Notes: a model not told the origin generated them from the sequence alone. 64,000 nt of DNA from Pedococcus bigeumensis (GCF_006438965.1 NZ_RCZM01000005.1:372001-436000); one strand, 5' to 3'; counted from the stretch's first letter, positions 28,600 through 38,919 are shown. A program made the numbers and translations.

Positions 28600-28896
28600 G
28601 TGATCTTCAAGAAGGTGGGCGAGGGCCGGCCATATCCCGAGCACGGCAAGCAGACGCCCCGCGACTGGGCCGACGTGCCACCGCGCCTGGTACGGCTCGA
28701 ACAGCTCGTCACGACGAAGCGCACTCTCGACCTCGGGCACCTGCTGGCCGAGGACTCCACCTTCTACGGCGACCTGTTCGCGCACGTGGTCGAGTGGGAG
28801 GGGACGCTCTACCTCGAGGACGGTCTGCACCGCGCACTTCGTGCCGCTCTTCAACAGCGTCCTACCCTGCACGCCCGCGTCCTCGTGCTTGACTGA
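28600..28896 (+). CDS. Small conserved protein (labelled VapB-like antitoxin in relatives)
   Basis: A 98-residue protein starting MIFKKVGEGRPYPEHG and containing LVTTKRTLDLGHLLAEDSTFYGDLFAHVVEW and YLEDGLHRALRAALQQR. The GTG start is 6 bases after TATGGT, so probably leaderless. This family is widespread in actinobacteria and is sometimes named a type II VapB antitoxin. No PIN-domain toxin lies next to it, so that role is doubtful. The sequence looks like a nuclease- or ParB-related small fold by impression only. Confidence 0.72.
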   Translation: MIFKKVGEGRPYPEHGKQTPRDWADVPPRLVRLEQLVTTKRTLDLGHLLAEDSTFYGDLFAHVVEWEGTLYLEDGLHRALRAALQQRPTLHARVLVLD

Positions 28897-28941
28897 CCCC
28901 AAGCAGTCTGGGGAGGCGACGGTGCGGGCGGAGGTGGGTGC

Positions 28942-29472
28942 ATGAGCTACGTCGTGGAGGCCGGTGCGTCGCGGTCACGCCGCGCCCGTCGACGTCGTGC
29001 CCTGATCACCCTCGGTGTCGTCGCGCTGATGCTGTTCTTCGCGTTCTGGTACGCCTACTCGTACTACCAGGACAGCAACTCGCCCCGAGCGACCGCGAGC
29101 CCGACCTGTACCTCGACGGCCACGAGCACCGCGAAGACCCCCTCGCAGATCACCGTGAACGTCTACAACGCGACCGACCGTTCGGGGCTGGCCGCCAAGA
29201 CCGCGTCCGACGTGCGCAAGCGCGGGTTCAAGGTCTCGGCGGTGAGCAACGACCCCCTCCAGAAGGACGTCACCGTCGCCGCCGAAGTCCGCTACGGCAC
29301 GACGGGAACCTCCTCGGCCAAGCTGGTGATGGCCCTGGTCAAGGGGTCCAAGGCGATCAAGGACAGTCGCGCCGACTCGTCGGTCGACCTCGTGCTGGGC
29401 GCCAAGTTCAAGGCGCTGACGGCGGCACCCAAGGCGACGACCGCCACCACACCGACCAACCGGGCCTGCTGA
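28942..29472 (+). CDS. LytR C-terminal domain protein
   Basis: A 176-residue membrane-anchored protein. A basic N-terminus (SRSRRARRRR) precedes a transmembrane helix (ALITLGVVALMLFFAFWYAYSYY), a Ser/Thr-rich linker and a LytR_C domain (ITVNVYNATDRSGLAAKTASDVRKRGFKV to VDLVLGAKF). The ATG at 28942 has GGAGG upstream. LytR_C domains occur alone or with LytR-CpsA-Psr phosphotransferases that attach polymers to the wall. This protein has no catalytic domain and may be an accessory. Confidence 0.85.
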   Translation: MSYVVEAGASRSRRARRRRALITLGVVALMLFFAFWYAYSYYQDSNSPRATASPTCTSTATSTAKTPSQITVNVYNATDRSGLAAKTASDVRKRGFKVSAVSNDPLQKDVTVAAEVRYGTTGTSSAKLVMALVKGSKAIKDSRADSSVDLVLGAKFKALTAAPKATTATTPTNRAC

Positions 29473-29596
29473 CCGCTCAGCACGGTCGGGCGGCCCGGCC
29501 CGGCTCGTCGACCGCCCGGCTGGTCCGAGCGCCCACTTGCCTCACCGGCGTGGACGCCCCGGTGACAACGAGCTCCGGGTCGCCGACACTGACGCG

Positions 29597-30805
29597 ATGG
29601 AACCGATGTCGGCGGTGCGCTCCCAGGTGGCGGACTCCTGGGTCCGCTCGGCCGCGGCCGGCGTCGAGGCCGACCGGGTGGATGCGCCCATCACGCTGCC
29701 CGCCGACGCCCTGCGCGACCACCGGGAGGCGCACCCGCTCGCGCAGGTCTTCCCGCTGCTCGACGACGTGCTCGGACGGGCCGCCCGTGACTGCGACGCG
29801 ATCATGGCGGTCTCCGACGCCGCAGGACAGCTGTTGTGGGTGTGCGGGACGCCGAGCGTGCTGCGCCGGGCCGAGAGCATCGGCTTCGTCGAGGGCAGCA
29901 ACTGGGACGAGCGGCTCGCCGGGACCAACGCTCCCGGGATGGCGCTGGCCCTCGACCAGGCGGTGAACATCATCGGCGCGGAGCACTTCCGCCGGTCGGT
30001 GCAGCGCTGGAGCTGCGCGGCCACCCCCATCCACGACCCCACCAACGGCACCCTGCTCGGGGTCCTCGACATCACCGGTGGCGAGCAGATCGTCGTCCCG
30101 CAGACCATGGCCATGGTGCGGGCGGCCGCCCGGATGGCCGAGTCCGAGCTGGCCCGCGCACTGCTCACGCGCGGCCGCGAGGCCCCGCGCTCGAGCCACA
30201 CCGGGATCGGGTTGTCGCTGCAGGGTCTGGGTCGCAACGACGCCCTGCTCTCGGTCGATGACGGCCGCGGCGCCAGCAGGACGCTGCGGCTGAGCCCGCG
30301 GCACAGCGAGATCGTGCTGCTCCTGGCGTCCGCACCGCGAGGGCTGTCCGGCGACGAGCTCGCCGTGCTGCTCTACGAGGAGGACGTGACCACGTCCACG
30401 CTGCGAGCCGAGCTGAACCGGCTCCGTGCCCTGCTGGGCGAGGACCTGTTGGCCTCGCGCCCCTACCGGCTCGCGGCCGAGGTGACTGCCGACTGGCTCG
30501 CCGTGGAGGCGCACCTCGCCGCCGGCTCGGTCGATGTCGCGCTGCGGGCCTACCGAGGTCCCCTTCTCCCCCACTCGACCGCGCCGGGCATCGCGCGGCT
30601 GCGCAGCCATGTCGAGAGTCAGCTGCGGCGCGCGGTCCTGGCCAGCCGCGAGCCCGACCTGATGTCCACCTGGACCCGGTCGGCATGGGGCGCGGACGAC
30701 TACGAGATGTGGACGGCCCAGATGGCCTGCCTCACCACTGCCTCTCCGCTGCGGCCCCTCGTCGCCGGCCAGATCGCCCGGCTCGACCGCGAACACGGCC
30801 TCTGA
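29597..30805 (+). CDS. GAF-domain transcriptional regulator of the aldehyde dehydrogenase
   Basis: A 402-residue regulator. The N-terminal GAF region (residues about 50-185, with SNWDERLAGTNAPGMALALDQAVNI and WSCAATPIHDPTNGTLLGVLDITGG) resembles the sensor of AcoR-type activators. It lacks an AAA+ module. The C-terminal half (LRLSPRHSEIVLLLASAPRGLSGDELAVLLYEEDVTTSTLRAELNRLRALLG) is an OmpR-like winged helix. Such proteins sit beside exaC-type aldehyde dehydrogenases in actinobacteria and probably activate them. A GACACT lies 6 bases before the ATG. Confidence 0.78.
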   Translation: MEPMSAVRSQVADSWVRSAAAGVEADRVDAPITLPADALRDHREAHPLAQVFPLLDDVLGRAARDCDAIMAVSDAAGQLLWVCGTPSVLRRAESIGFVEGSNWDERLAGTNAPGMALALDQAVNIIGAEHFRRSVQRWSCAATPIHDPTNGTLLGVLDITGGEQIVVPQTMAMVRAAARMAESELARALLTRGREAPRSSHTGIGLSLQGLGRNDALLSVDDGRGASRTLRLSPRHSEIVLLLASAPRGLSGDELAVLLYEEDVTTSTLRAELNRLRALLGEDLLASRPYRLAAEVTADWLAVEAHLAAGSVDVALRAYRGPLLPHSTAPGIARLRSHVESQLRRAVLASREPDLMSTWTRSAWGADDYEMWTAQMACLTTASPLRPLVAGQIARLDREHGL

Positions 30806-30853
30806 CCCACGAAGTCCCGGCTCACCCCGTGCCGGAGGCGGCGCAACGACGTG

Positions 30854-30943
30854 CAGTATGCCGCGTTGGCACCGCCTTCCACGCTCGCCGCACCCCCGGC
30901 GGTGCGCCACTGCACGTCGCAACTCCGCCGTGCGGCATACCTG
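30854..30943. repeat. Long-spaced inverted repeat carrying GTATGCCGC
   Basis: CAGTATGCCGC (30854-30864) and GCGGCATACCTG (30932-30943) are inverted copies 67 bp apart. Nested within are GGCACCGCC and GGCGGTGC, which can extend a fold. It lies between the GAF regulator stop and the exaC promoter. Confidence 0.55.
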
Positions 30944-30963
30944 GCAGTGTGCGCTCGCGGCGT

Positions 30964-30984
30964 GCAACGTGCTCGCAACGTTGC
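30964..30984 (+). promoter_or_regulatory. Operator candidate for the exaC promoter
   Basis: GCAACGT at 30964-30970 is repeated 11 bp later inside the palindrome GCAACGTTGC (30975-30984). One helical turn between copies suggests a dimeric regulator, most likely the GAF protein encoded just upstream. The sites end about 60 bp before the exaC ATG. Confidence 0.45.
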
Positions 30985-31045
30985 GCTGCCTAACGTCACC
31001 CCAACCCCGCAGCGGGGCACCACCAAAGACGTTGGGAGAACAGCG

Positions 31046-32569
<1,524 letters not shown>

Positions 32570-32573
32570 ACCG

Positions 32574-33005
32574 ATGACCTCACCGGAGGCTGCCACCGAC
32601 CCGACGTCCGCGTCGGTGTCGGACCCGCAGCACAACCGGGTCGACCTCTCGCGTGAGGCGGCGGACCTGCTCCGCCGCCTCACTGCGAAGCACGGCCCGC
32701 TGATGTTCCACCAGTCCGGAGGGTGCTGCGACGGCAGCTCCCCGATGTGTTATCCCGCAGGCGAGTTCATCACCGGTGACGCCGACGTGCTGCTCGCCGA
32801 GCTTGCCGTGGGCGGGGTCCTGGATCCCATCGAGTTCTGGATGTCCGTCTCGCAGTATGCCTACTGGAAGCACACCCACCTCACGGTCGACGTGGTCAAG
32901 GGGCGGGGCAGCGGCTTCTCCGTCGAGGCGCCCGAAGGTGTGCGCTTCCTCATCCGTTCGCGCCTGATGTCCGAGGACGAGCTCCGCGCGTTCGACCTCC
33001 TCTGA
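32574..33005 (+). CDS. DUF779 domain protein
   Basis: A 143-residue protein co-transcribed with the aldehyde dehydrogenase (4-bp gap). It shows the DUF779 pattern: LTAKHGPLMFHQSGGCCDGSSPMCYPAGEF, with a CC pair and a third cysteine that could bind metal, and WKHTHLTVDVVKGRGSGFSVEAPEGVRF. The function is unknown. Its constant pairing with ExaC-type dehydrogenases suggests an accessory role. Confidence 0.88.
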   Translation: MTSPEAATDPTSASVSDPQHNRVDLSREAADLLRRLTAKHGPLMFHQSGGCCDGSSPMCYPAGEFITGDADVLLAELAVGGVLDPIEFWMSVSQYAYWKHTHLTVDVVKGRGSGFSVEAPEGVRFLIRSRLMSEDELRAFDLL

Positions 33006-33036
33006 GGCCGTGCGCGGACAACGCCACCCAAGGACG

Positions 33037-33077
33037 GAGGTATGCCGCGTGCGAGCTCGGGCTGCGCGGCATACCTC
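33037..33077. repeat. Perfect 13-bp inverted repeat carrying GTATGCCGC
   Basis: GAGGTATGCCGCG (33037-33049) and CGCGGCATACCTC (33065-33077) are perfect inverted copies with a 15-base loop. It follows the DUF779 gene by 31 bp and may end that operon. No T-run follows. Confidence 0.7.
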
Positions 33078-33135
33078 TTCGTCGTCTCTCGTCGTCGGCC
33101 GCGACCGGTCGCCCGCGGCGACGTAGGCTCGAGTC

Positions 33136-33528
33136 ATGATCACGGTGGAGCTGTCACGCAGCCTCAGCCAGGGCGGGGTGCTCTGGGAGCCCACCCCGGG
33201 CGACCGGTTCACGATCGACCAGCCCAACGTCGTCGGCGAGGTGTTCTGGATCAGCCACCTCACGATCGACGTGCACACCTTCAAGGGCCAGCCCTTGCTG
33301 GCGTTCAACGGGACCACCGAGTGGGCACTCGACTCGGTCACCCTGGACAGCGCGCTGTGGATGCCGCGCGAGGACCAGCTGAGGGTGCTGCTGGGCGAGC
33401 GGTTCGTCGGTCTGCACCGGGACGGCGACGACTGGCTCGTCCAGGTCGAGGACGAAGGGGGCCGGGGCACCTTCCGTGACCCCGACCCCGAGTGCGCCTA
33501 TGCGCTGGCGCTGTTGAGCGTCGTCTGA
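33136..33528 (+). CDS. Small conserved actinobacterial protein
   Basis: A 130-residue soluble protein (MITVELSRSLSQGGVLWEPTPGDRFTI, FNGTTEWALDSVTLDSALWMPREDQLRVLLGERF, AYALALLSVV). Homologues in actinobacteria are sometimes called CpaE-like pilus assembly proteins. It has no P-loop, so that name is unreliable. TAGGCT lies 6 bases before the ATG, pointing to a leaderless transcript. Function unknown. Confidence 0.72.
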   Translation: MITVELSRSLSQGGVLWEPTPGDRFTIDQPNVVGEVFWISHLTIDVHTFKGQPLLAFNGTTEWALDSVTLDSALWMPREDQLRVLLGERFVGLHRDGDDWLVQVEDEGGRGTFRDPDPECAYALALLSVV

Positions 33529-33557
33529 CGACCCCCCTGGTGCGAGGCCTTGAACCC

Positions 33558-33917
33558 CTAGTGCGAGGTCGCCATCGTGCCCCTGTGGTGCGACCGGGTG
33601 ACCTGCAGGTCCGCGGCACCGACCACGAGGACGACCGCGCCGGCGATCCACGAGGTCCAGGCCACCGGTCGGGTGCCGCTGAAGCCCATCACCCAGGGAG
33701 CGGCGATCATGAGTGCGCCCATGAGGGCGGTGAGTCCTTCGACGGACATCATGTCCGGCCTCACCAGCTCGATCAGGGCGAGGGCTGCGGTGATGACGCC
33801 GAGCACGACCATGGTTGTGGTCGCCCGACCCGTCGTGGTGGTCCACAACGGCGAGAGGGCCGCGTAGGCGCCAGCGATCAGAGCAACGAGATCCTGTGGA
33901 TGGGTCCATCGCTTCAT
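33558..33917 (-). CDS. SPW-repeat membrane protein
   Basis: A 119-residue protein with four hydrophobic helices and two SPW-type repeats: LIAGAYAALSPLW and APWVMGFSGTRPVAWTSWIAGAVV. SPW proteins are small membrane proteins of unknown function. ATG 33917 (MKRWTHPQDLVAL) matches the family start; GTG 33932 directly follows AAGGAAAG and would add five residues. A good promoter lies at 33983-34011. Confidence 0.8.
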   Translation of the reverse strand: MKRWTHPQDLVALIAGAYAALSPLWTTTTGRATTTMVVLGVITAALALIELVRPDMMSVEGLTALMGALMIAAPWVMGFSGTRPVAWTSWIAGAVVLVVGAADLQVTRSHHRGTMATSH

Positions 33918-33982
33918 GGTGGTAGCAACCACCTTTCCTTGAAGGCGGTCCGTCGATCCAAGGCGGGCCGAACACTTTGATT

Positions 33983-34011
33983 GTCATACCTCCCAAGGGG
34001 TTTGGCAACAA
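33983..34011 (-). promoter_or_regulatory. Putative promoter of the SPW-repeat gene
   Basis: On the minus strand, TTGTTG (34006-34011) and TATGAC (33983-33988) are separated by 17 bp. The gene follows about 50 bp downstream. Confidence 0.5.
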
Positions 34012-34029
34012 TCCGTGGGAGCGGCGAGG

Positions 34030-35190
34030 TCAGCTGCGCACGCCGTAGAGGTGCTCCAGCGCGAGCTGGTCCAGGTGCTCGAACGCCATGCCGCGAACGC
34101 CTGCCTCCTCCGGGTCGAAGGCCTCGGCGCGCAGGTCCGCCAGCGACTCGCCGACCGAGAGGGTGGGGACCGCCAGCTGGTCGAGCCGCGCGGCGACTAG
34201 GGCCTCCTGCACCTCCGGGTCGGCCCTGAAGGCACGCGACTTCTCCTTGAGGATCAGGTAGTTGCGCATGCAGCCGGACGCCGATGCCCAGACGCCGTCC
34301 ATGTCCTCGGTGCGTGGCGGCTTGAAGTCAAAGTGACGGGGGCCGTGGTAGCCACCGTGCTCGACGGTGTCGACCGTCCAGAACGCCCCACGGGCGTTGC
34401 CCGCACCGAACCGCAGGTCCTGGTCGAACCGCGGGCCGTGCTGACCGTTGAGGTCGAGGTGGAAGAGCTTGCCGTGCCACAGCGCCTGCGCGATGCCGTG
34501 CGCGTAGTTGAGCCCGGCCATCTCCTCGTGGCCGACCTCGGGGTTGAGCCCGACCAGCTCCGGGTGCTCGAGCTCGTTGATGAAGGCCAGCGCGTGCCCG
34601 ATGGTCGGGAGGAGGATGTCGCCGCGCGGCTCGTTCGGCTTGGGCTCGAGGGCGAACTGCAGGTCGTAGCCCTGGGCGAGGACGTAGTCGCCGAGGAGGT
34701 CGAAGGCCTCCTTGTAGCGGTCCAGCGCCGCCCGGACGTCCTTGGCCGCACCGGACTCGGCTCCCTCGCGGCCACCCCACGCCACGAAGGTCGTGGCGCC
34801 GAGCTCGACCGCGAGGTCGATGTTGTCGGCCACCTTGCGGATCGCGAACCGACGCACGTCGCGGTCGTTGTTGGTGAACCCGCCGTCACGGAAGACCGGG
34901 TGGGAGAACAGGTTCGTCGTGACCATCGGCACGACCAGTCCGGTGTCGGCGAGGGCCTTGCGGAACGGCGCCATCCGCTCGAGCCGCTGCGCCGCGGTGC
35001 TGCCGAACGGGATGACGTCGTCGTCGTGGAAGGTGATGCCCCAGGCACCGAGGTCGGACAGCCGGTGCACCGCCTCGGCCGGGTCCAGCGGCGGGCGCAC
35101 GGCGCCACCGAAGACGTCGACGCCCTGCCAGCCGACGGTCCACAGCCCGAACGAGAACTTGTCGTCGCGGGTCGGCGTGAAGTCGCTCAT
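34030..35190 (-). CDS. xylA: Xylose isomerase
   Basis: A 386-residue enzyme interconverting xylose and xylulose (also glucose and fructose). It matches the short actinobacterial class: [17 protein letters not shown], catalytic His in GITFHDDD, metal ligands in [13 protein letters not shown] and [14 protein letters not shown], and [19 protein letters not shown]. The ATG overlaps the stop of the upstream epimerase gene by 4 bp. No xylulokinase gene is present in the window. Confidence 0.95.
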   Translation of the reverse strand: MSDFTPTRDDKFSFGLWTVGWQGVDVFGGAVRPPLDPAEAVHRLSDLGAWGITFHDDDVIPFGSTAAQRLERMAPFRKALADTGLVVPMVTTNLFSHPVFRDGGFTNNDRDVRRFAIRKVADNIDLAVELGATTFVAWGGREGAESGAAKDVRAALDRYKEAFDLLGDYVLAQGYDLQFALEPKPNEPRGDILLPTIGHALAFINELEHPELVGLNPEVGHEEMAGLNYAHGIAQALWHGKLFHLDLNGQHGPRFDQDLRFGAGNARGAFWTVDTVEHGGYHGPRHFDFKPPRTEDMDGVWASASGCMRNYLILKEKSRAFRADPEVQEALVAARLDQLAVPTLSVGESLADLRAEAFDPEEAGVRGMAFEHLDQLALEHLYGVRS

Positions 35191-36227
35191 GAGTCGCTCC
35201 CTAGTTCGGTGGCATCCGTGTCCTTGCTCGAGCTGAAGGCGGCGTCGAACGCAGCCTCAGGGGGTTCGAAGGCCAGCCGCCGCACAAACCCCACCGCCTC
35301 CGCTGCACCGACCAGCCGGTCCATCCCGGCGTCCTCCCACTCCACCGAGATCGGACCGGAGTAGCCGATCGCACCGAGGGTGCGGAAGCAGTCCTCCCAC
35401 GGTACGTCGCCGTGGCCGGTGGAAACGAAGTCCCACCCGCGGCGCGGGTCGGCCCACGGCAGGTGCGAGGACAGCCGACCGTTGCGGCCGTTGCCGACTC
35501 GCATCCGGACGTCCTTGCAGTCCACGTGGTAGATCCGGTCCTGGAAGTCCCAGATGAAGGCCGCCGGGTCGAGGTCCTGCCAGACCATGTGCGACGGGTC
35601 CCAGTTCAGCCCGAACGCCGGCCGGTGGTCGATGGCCTCCAGCGTGCGGACGGTGGTCCAGTAGTCGTAGGCGATCTCGCTCGGGTGCACCTCGTGGGCG
35701 AAGCGGACGCCCACCTCGTCGTAGACGTCGAGGATCGGGTTCCAGCGGTCGGCGAAGTCCTGGTACCCCGCCTCGACCGTGGCTGCCGAGACCGGCGGGA
35801 ACATCGCGACGTACTTCCAGACCGCCGAGCCGGTGAAGCCGATGACGACGTCCACCCCGAGCTTGGCTGCGGCCCGGGCCGTGTCGGCCATCCGCTGGGC
35901 AGCACGCTGTCGGATGCCCTCGGGGTCACCGTCGCCCCAGATGGCCGCCGGCAGGATGTCCTGGTGCCGCTGGTCGATCGGGTCGTCGCAGACCGCCTGC
36001 CCGACGAGGTGGTTGGAGATCGCCCACACCCCGAGCCCGTGCCGCTCGAGGATCTCGCGGCGGCCCGCCACGTAGTCGTCCTCCGCCAGGGCGCGGTCCA
36101 CCTCGAAGTGGTCGCCCCAGCACGCGATCTCGAGCCCGTCGTACCCCCAGGAGGCGGCCAGCCGGCATACCTCCTCGAACGGGAGGTCGGCCCACTGTCC
36201 GGTGAAGAGGGTGATCGGTCGAGCCAC
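35187..36227 (-). CDS. Sugar phosphate isomerase/epimerase (AP endonuclease 2 fold)
   Basis: A 346-residue TIM-barrel protein ([42 protein letters not shown]). Metal-site segments are [35 protein letters not shown] and [15 protein letters not shown] at 36227 is chosen because GGAGGA lies 5 bases upstream. It heads a unit with xylA, separated from the preceding operon by two strong hairpins. IolE/IolI and keto-sugar enzymes share this fold; the substrate cannot be named. Confidence 0.83.
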   Translation of the reverse strand: MARPITLFTGQWADLPFEEVCRLAASWGYDGLEIACWGDHFEVDRALAEDDYVAGRREILERHGLGVWAISNHLVGQAVCDDPIDQRHQDILPAAIWGDGDPEGIRQRAAQRMADTARAAAKLGVDVVIGFTGSAVWKYVAMFPPVSAATVEAGYQDFADRWNPILDVYDEVGVRFAHEVHPSEIAYDYWTTVRTLEAIDHRPAFGLNWDPSHMVWQDLDPAAFIWDFQDRIYHVDCKDVRMRVGNGRNGRLSSHLPWADPRRGWDFVSTGHGDVPWEDCFRTLGAIGYSGPISVEWEDAGMDRLVGAAEAVGFVRRLAFEPPEAAFDAAFSSSKDTDATELGSDS

Positions 36228-36311
36228 GGTGTCCTCCAAAGGGTGCTCCTGGTCCGGTCCACGTCCGTAGAATCCGGGTCACGTCCTGCTTGCAGAGAGT
36301 CGGGGCGGAAG

Positions 36312-36365
36312 CCGGTCCCCGGCGTGCGGTGCCGCTGCAACGGTCTACCGCATGCCGGGGACCGG
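36312..36365 (-). terminator. Long hairpin terminating the sugar operon (distal)
   Basis: The 19-base arms at 36312-36330 and 36347-36365 (CCGGTCCCCGGCGTGCGGT and its inverse) pair with one G-T wobble and a 16-base loop. It lies downstream of the Tat-exported epimerase gene. No T-run follows. Confidence 0.7.
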
Positions 36366-36366
36366 T

Positions 36367-36403
36367 CCCGCGTGTCGCCCACGAGAGTCGGGCGGCACGC
36401 GGG
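36367..36403 (-). terminator. Hairpin immediately after the Tat-exported epimerase gene
   Basis: CCCGCGTGTCGCCC (36367-36380) pairs with GGGCGGCACGCGGG (36390-36403), with one wobble and a 9-base loop. It begins 4 bp past the stop and is in tandem with the hairpin at 36312. Confidence 0.7.
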
Positions 36404-36407
36404 TCGG

Positions 36408-37529
36408 TCAGCCGCGCAGCGCGGCCATGTTCTGGTAGCTGATGCGCGAGTACTCGAGCGACTGACCTGGGTTGGCAGCCCCGCCCGGTGCAGTGTCCTG
36501 CTCGTACATCGGGTTGTGGTAGCCCTTGGCCCCGGTCTGGGTCAGGAACGTCTTGTAGTCGATGTCGCCGGTCCCGAACGGCACCATCTCGTAGCCGTTC
36601 GCGAGGTCGGGTCGCGAGTCGCCGTCCTTGGCGTGGAACAAGGGGAAGCGGATCGGCTGCTTCTGGACGACCGAGAGCGGGTTGAAGATCGAGGTGACCG
36701 TGCTCCCGTCCGCAGCCGTGTATGCCGTGTGCTTGTACTTCGCGACGTGCGCCCAGTAGATGTCCATCTCGAGGTAGACGTACGCCGGGTCGGTGTTGGC
36801 GAGGAAGTGCTCCAGGCGGCGGGTTCCGGAGGAGCGGGTCGGGCGACCCTGGGCGTCCAGCGGGCCGCTGTCAAGCAGGAAGCTGTAGGCGACGTCGTGG
36901 TTGTGCGTGTAGAGCTTCAGCCCGTGCGAGGCGGCTCGCTGCCCGAAGACGTCCCAGCGCTCGGCGGCCGCGACCCAGTCGGCGAGGTAGGCGCTGCCGG
37001 TCGGGTCGTTGCCCGTGCCGATGTGTCCCATGCCGAGGATGTTGGCCACCTCGCAGGCCGCGTCGAACTGGGCCAGCGTGGCGTCGGTGACGGTCGACGG
37101 GATGCTGCCGTGGTTGCCCTCGGCCTCGATCCCGTTGTCGTCCAGCCAGGTTCGCAGCAGCTGGGCGCCGGCGACGGTGTTGACGTTGCCGCCCGGCGCG
37201 TTGGCGTGCTGGCCGAACCCGGCGAACTCCACCTGCTTGTAGCCGATCCGGCCGAGCTCCTCGAGGACCGCCTTGAAGCCGGACGCGTAGGGCGTGGTAG
37301 CCGGGTCGCGCGAGATCGCGTCACGAACCGTGTAGAGGATGATTCCCCGCTTGCCGGGCGGGACGACGACGCCGTTGGCGCCGGGGGCCGCGCTCGCAGA
37401 GGTGGCAAGGGGAATCCCGGCCACGGTCGCTGCCGCGGCCATGCCGGTGGTGGCGGCCAGGAACTGGCGGCGGTTGAGGCCGAGCCCCTTGACCAGCTCG
37501 AGGGGGTTGGGTTGGTGCTGGGTGTTCAT
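36408..37529 (-). CDS. Tat-exported sugar isomerase/epimerase-fold protein
   Basis: A 373-residue TIM-barrel protein of the AP endonuclease 2 family with a twin-arginine signal (LNRRQFLAATTGMAAAATVAGIPLA). Core segments are GIILYTVRDAI, LGRIGYKQVEFAGFG, GLKLYTHNHDVAY, VYLEMDIYWAHVA and FHAKDGD, which hold putative metal ligands (E, D, H, D). Export is unusual for an isomerase of sugar phosphates, so it probably acts on free sugars or keto-glycosides outside the membrane. It is last in a transcript ending in two tandem hairpins. Confidence 0.83.
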   Translation of the reverse strand: MNTQHQPNPLELVKGLGLNRRQFLAATTGMAAAATVAGIPLATSASAAPGANGVVVPPGKRGIILYTVRDAISRDPATTPYASGFKAVLEELGRIGYKQVEFAGFGQHANAPGGNVNTVAGAQLLRTWLDDNGIEAEGNHGSIPSTVTDATLAQFDAACEVANILGMGHIGTGNDPTGSAYLADWVAAAERWDVFGQRAASHGLKLYTHNHDVAYSFLLDSGPLDAQGRPTRSSGTRRLEHFLANTDPAYVYLEMDIYWAHVAKYKHTAYTAADGSTVTSIFNPLSVVQKQPIRFPLFHAKDGDSRPDLANGYEMVPFGTGDIDYKTFLTQTGAKGYHNPMYEQDTAPGGAANPGQSLEYSRISYQNMAALRG

Positions 37530-37624
37530 GCTGCTCCTTCGTCACTGCAATGACAGGGGGTGTAGCGGAACGGACCGTGGACCTCCTTCCGGGACGTGGG
37601 CGGGCGGATCGGTCGGTGCGATGG

Positions 37625-38821
37625 TCACGACGGCGCAGCGACCAGCTCGATGGGAGTCCAGGCCGCGCCACTCGCTGCACTGGTCTCGACAGCTGCCAGG
37701 GCGCGCTGGATGGCGAGACCGTCGGCGAACGACGGCTCCGGGTCGCGCCCCTCGGCGATGGCCTCGAGGAGGTCGACGGCCTGGTGGGTGAACGCGTGCT
37801 CGTAGCCCAGGCCGTGACCGGCCGGCCACCAGCCCCCGACATAGGGGTGCTCGGGTTCGGTGACGAGGATCCGGGTGAACCCGGCCTCGGTCGCCGGCGC
37901 GGAGGCGTCGAAGAAGCTGAGGACGTTCATGTCCTCGAAGTCGAAGGCGATGCTGCCACCAGACCCGTTGATCTCCAGGCGAATCGCGTTCTTGCGCCCC
38001 GTCGCGAACCGGGTCGCCTCGAAGGTGGCCAGCGCACCACCGGTGAACCGACCGACGAAGACAGCCGCGTCGTCCACGGTGACCTGCCCACGTCCTTCGC
38101 TCACCTCGGCCCGCAGGCCGTGGACCGCGCCGGAGAGCGGGCGTTCCTTGACGAACGTCTCGGTGATCGCGCTGACGCCGGCCAGCTGCTCGCCCGTGAT
38201 GAACTGGGTGAGGTCGATGACGTGGGCCCCGATGTCGCCGAGGGCGCCGGAACCGGCCCGGTCCTTCCGCAGCCGCCACGTGAGCGGGGACTCCGGGTCG
38301 GTGAGCCAGTCCTGCAGGTACTGTGCCCGCACGTGCCGGATCTCGCCGATCCGCCCGTCCCGCACCAGGTTCCGCGCGTGGGTGATGGCAGGGACCCTGC
38401 GGTAGGTGAACCCGACCATCGACCGGATGCCGTCGGCCCGTGCCCGGTTCGCAGCGTCGGCCATGGCGATGGCCTCCTCGACCGTGTTGGCCAGCGGCTT
38501 CTCGCACAGGACGTGCTTGCCGGCCGCGAGCGCAGCCAGGGCGATCTCGGCGTGGGTGTCGCCGGGCGTGCAGATGTCGACCAGGTCGACGTCGTCCCGG
38601 GCGATGAGCTCACGCCAGTCGGTCTCGACGTGCCGCCAGCCGAACCTCCTCGCGACGTCGCTCGCTGCGGCGCCGTCGCGGCCGCTGATCACCACGAGCT
38701 CGGGCATGAGCGCCGGGTCGAAGAAGCTGCGGGCGTTGCGCCACCCGTGGGAGTGGGCCTGGCCCATGAAGGAGTAACCGATCATGCCGATCCCGATGGT
38801 CGGCCGGTCGTGTGATGACAT
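37625..38821 (-). CDS. Gfo/Idh/MocA family oxidoreductase
   Basis: A 398-residue NAD(P)-dependent sugar dehydrogenase. Rossmann fold GIGMIGYSFMGQAHSHGW at the N-terminus, CTPGDTHAEIALAALAAGKHVLCEKPLA (the EKP lysine motif), and the second-domain GALGDIGAHVIDLTQF. It likely oxidises a sugar or inositol-like hydroxyl. It sits between the importer genes and the exported TIM-barrel gene on one strand. Confidence 0.88.
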   Translation of the reverse strand: MSSHDRPTIGIGMIGYSFMGQAHSHGWRNARSFFDPALMPELVVISGRDGAAASDVARRFGWRHVETDWRELIARDDVDLVDICTPGDTHAEIALAALAAGKHVLCEKPLANTVEEAIAMADAANRARADGIRSMVGFTYRRVPAITHARNLVRDGRIGEIRHVRAQYLQDWLTDPESPLTWRLRKDRAGSGALGDIGAHVIDLTQFITGEQLAGVSAITETFVKERPLSGAVHGLRAEVSEGRGQVTVDDAAVFVGRFTGGALATFEATRFATGRKNAIRLEINGSGGSIAFDFEDMNVLSFFDASAPATEAGFTRILVTEPEHPYVGGWWPAGHGLGYEHAFTHQAVDLLEAIAEGRDPEPSFADGLAIQRALAAVETSAASGAAWTPIELVAAPS

Positions 38822-38862
38822 CGAGGCACCCTTCCGCCGTGTGTCGTCGGTCCGTCGTGGAG

Positions 38863-38904
38863 CCGGTGCCCGCGGGTGCGGGGTCGCCTCCCCGCGGGCA
38901 CCGG
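38863..38904 (-). terminator. Perfect 14-bp hairpin after the sugar-binding protein gene
   Basis: CCGGTGCCCGCGGG (38863-38876) pairs perfectly with 38891-38904 around a 14-base loop. It lies 16 bp past the stop of the substrate-binding protein. It may partly terminate or protect its mRNA, as is common where binding proteins are made in excess. Confidence 0.7.
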
Positions 38905-38919
38905 AACTGATGACGACCG

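Noticed and set aside
28600-28896. Functional VapBC toxin-antitoxin pair
   Set aside because: No toxin gene adjoins the small protein, so the pair is not supported.
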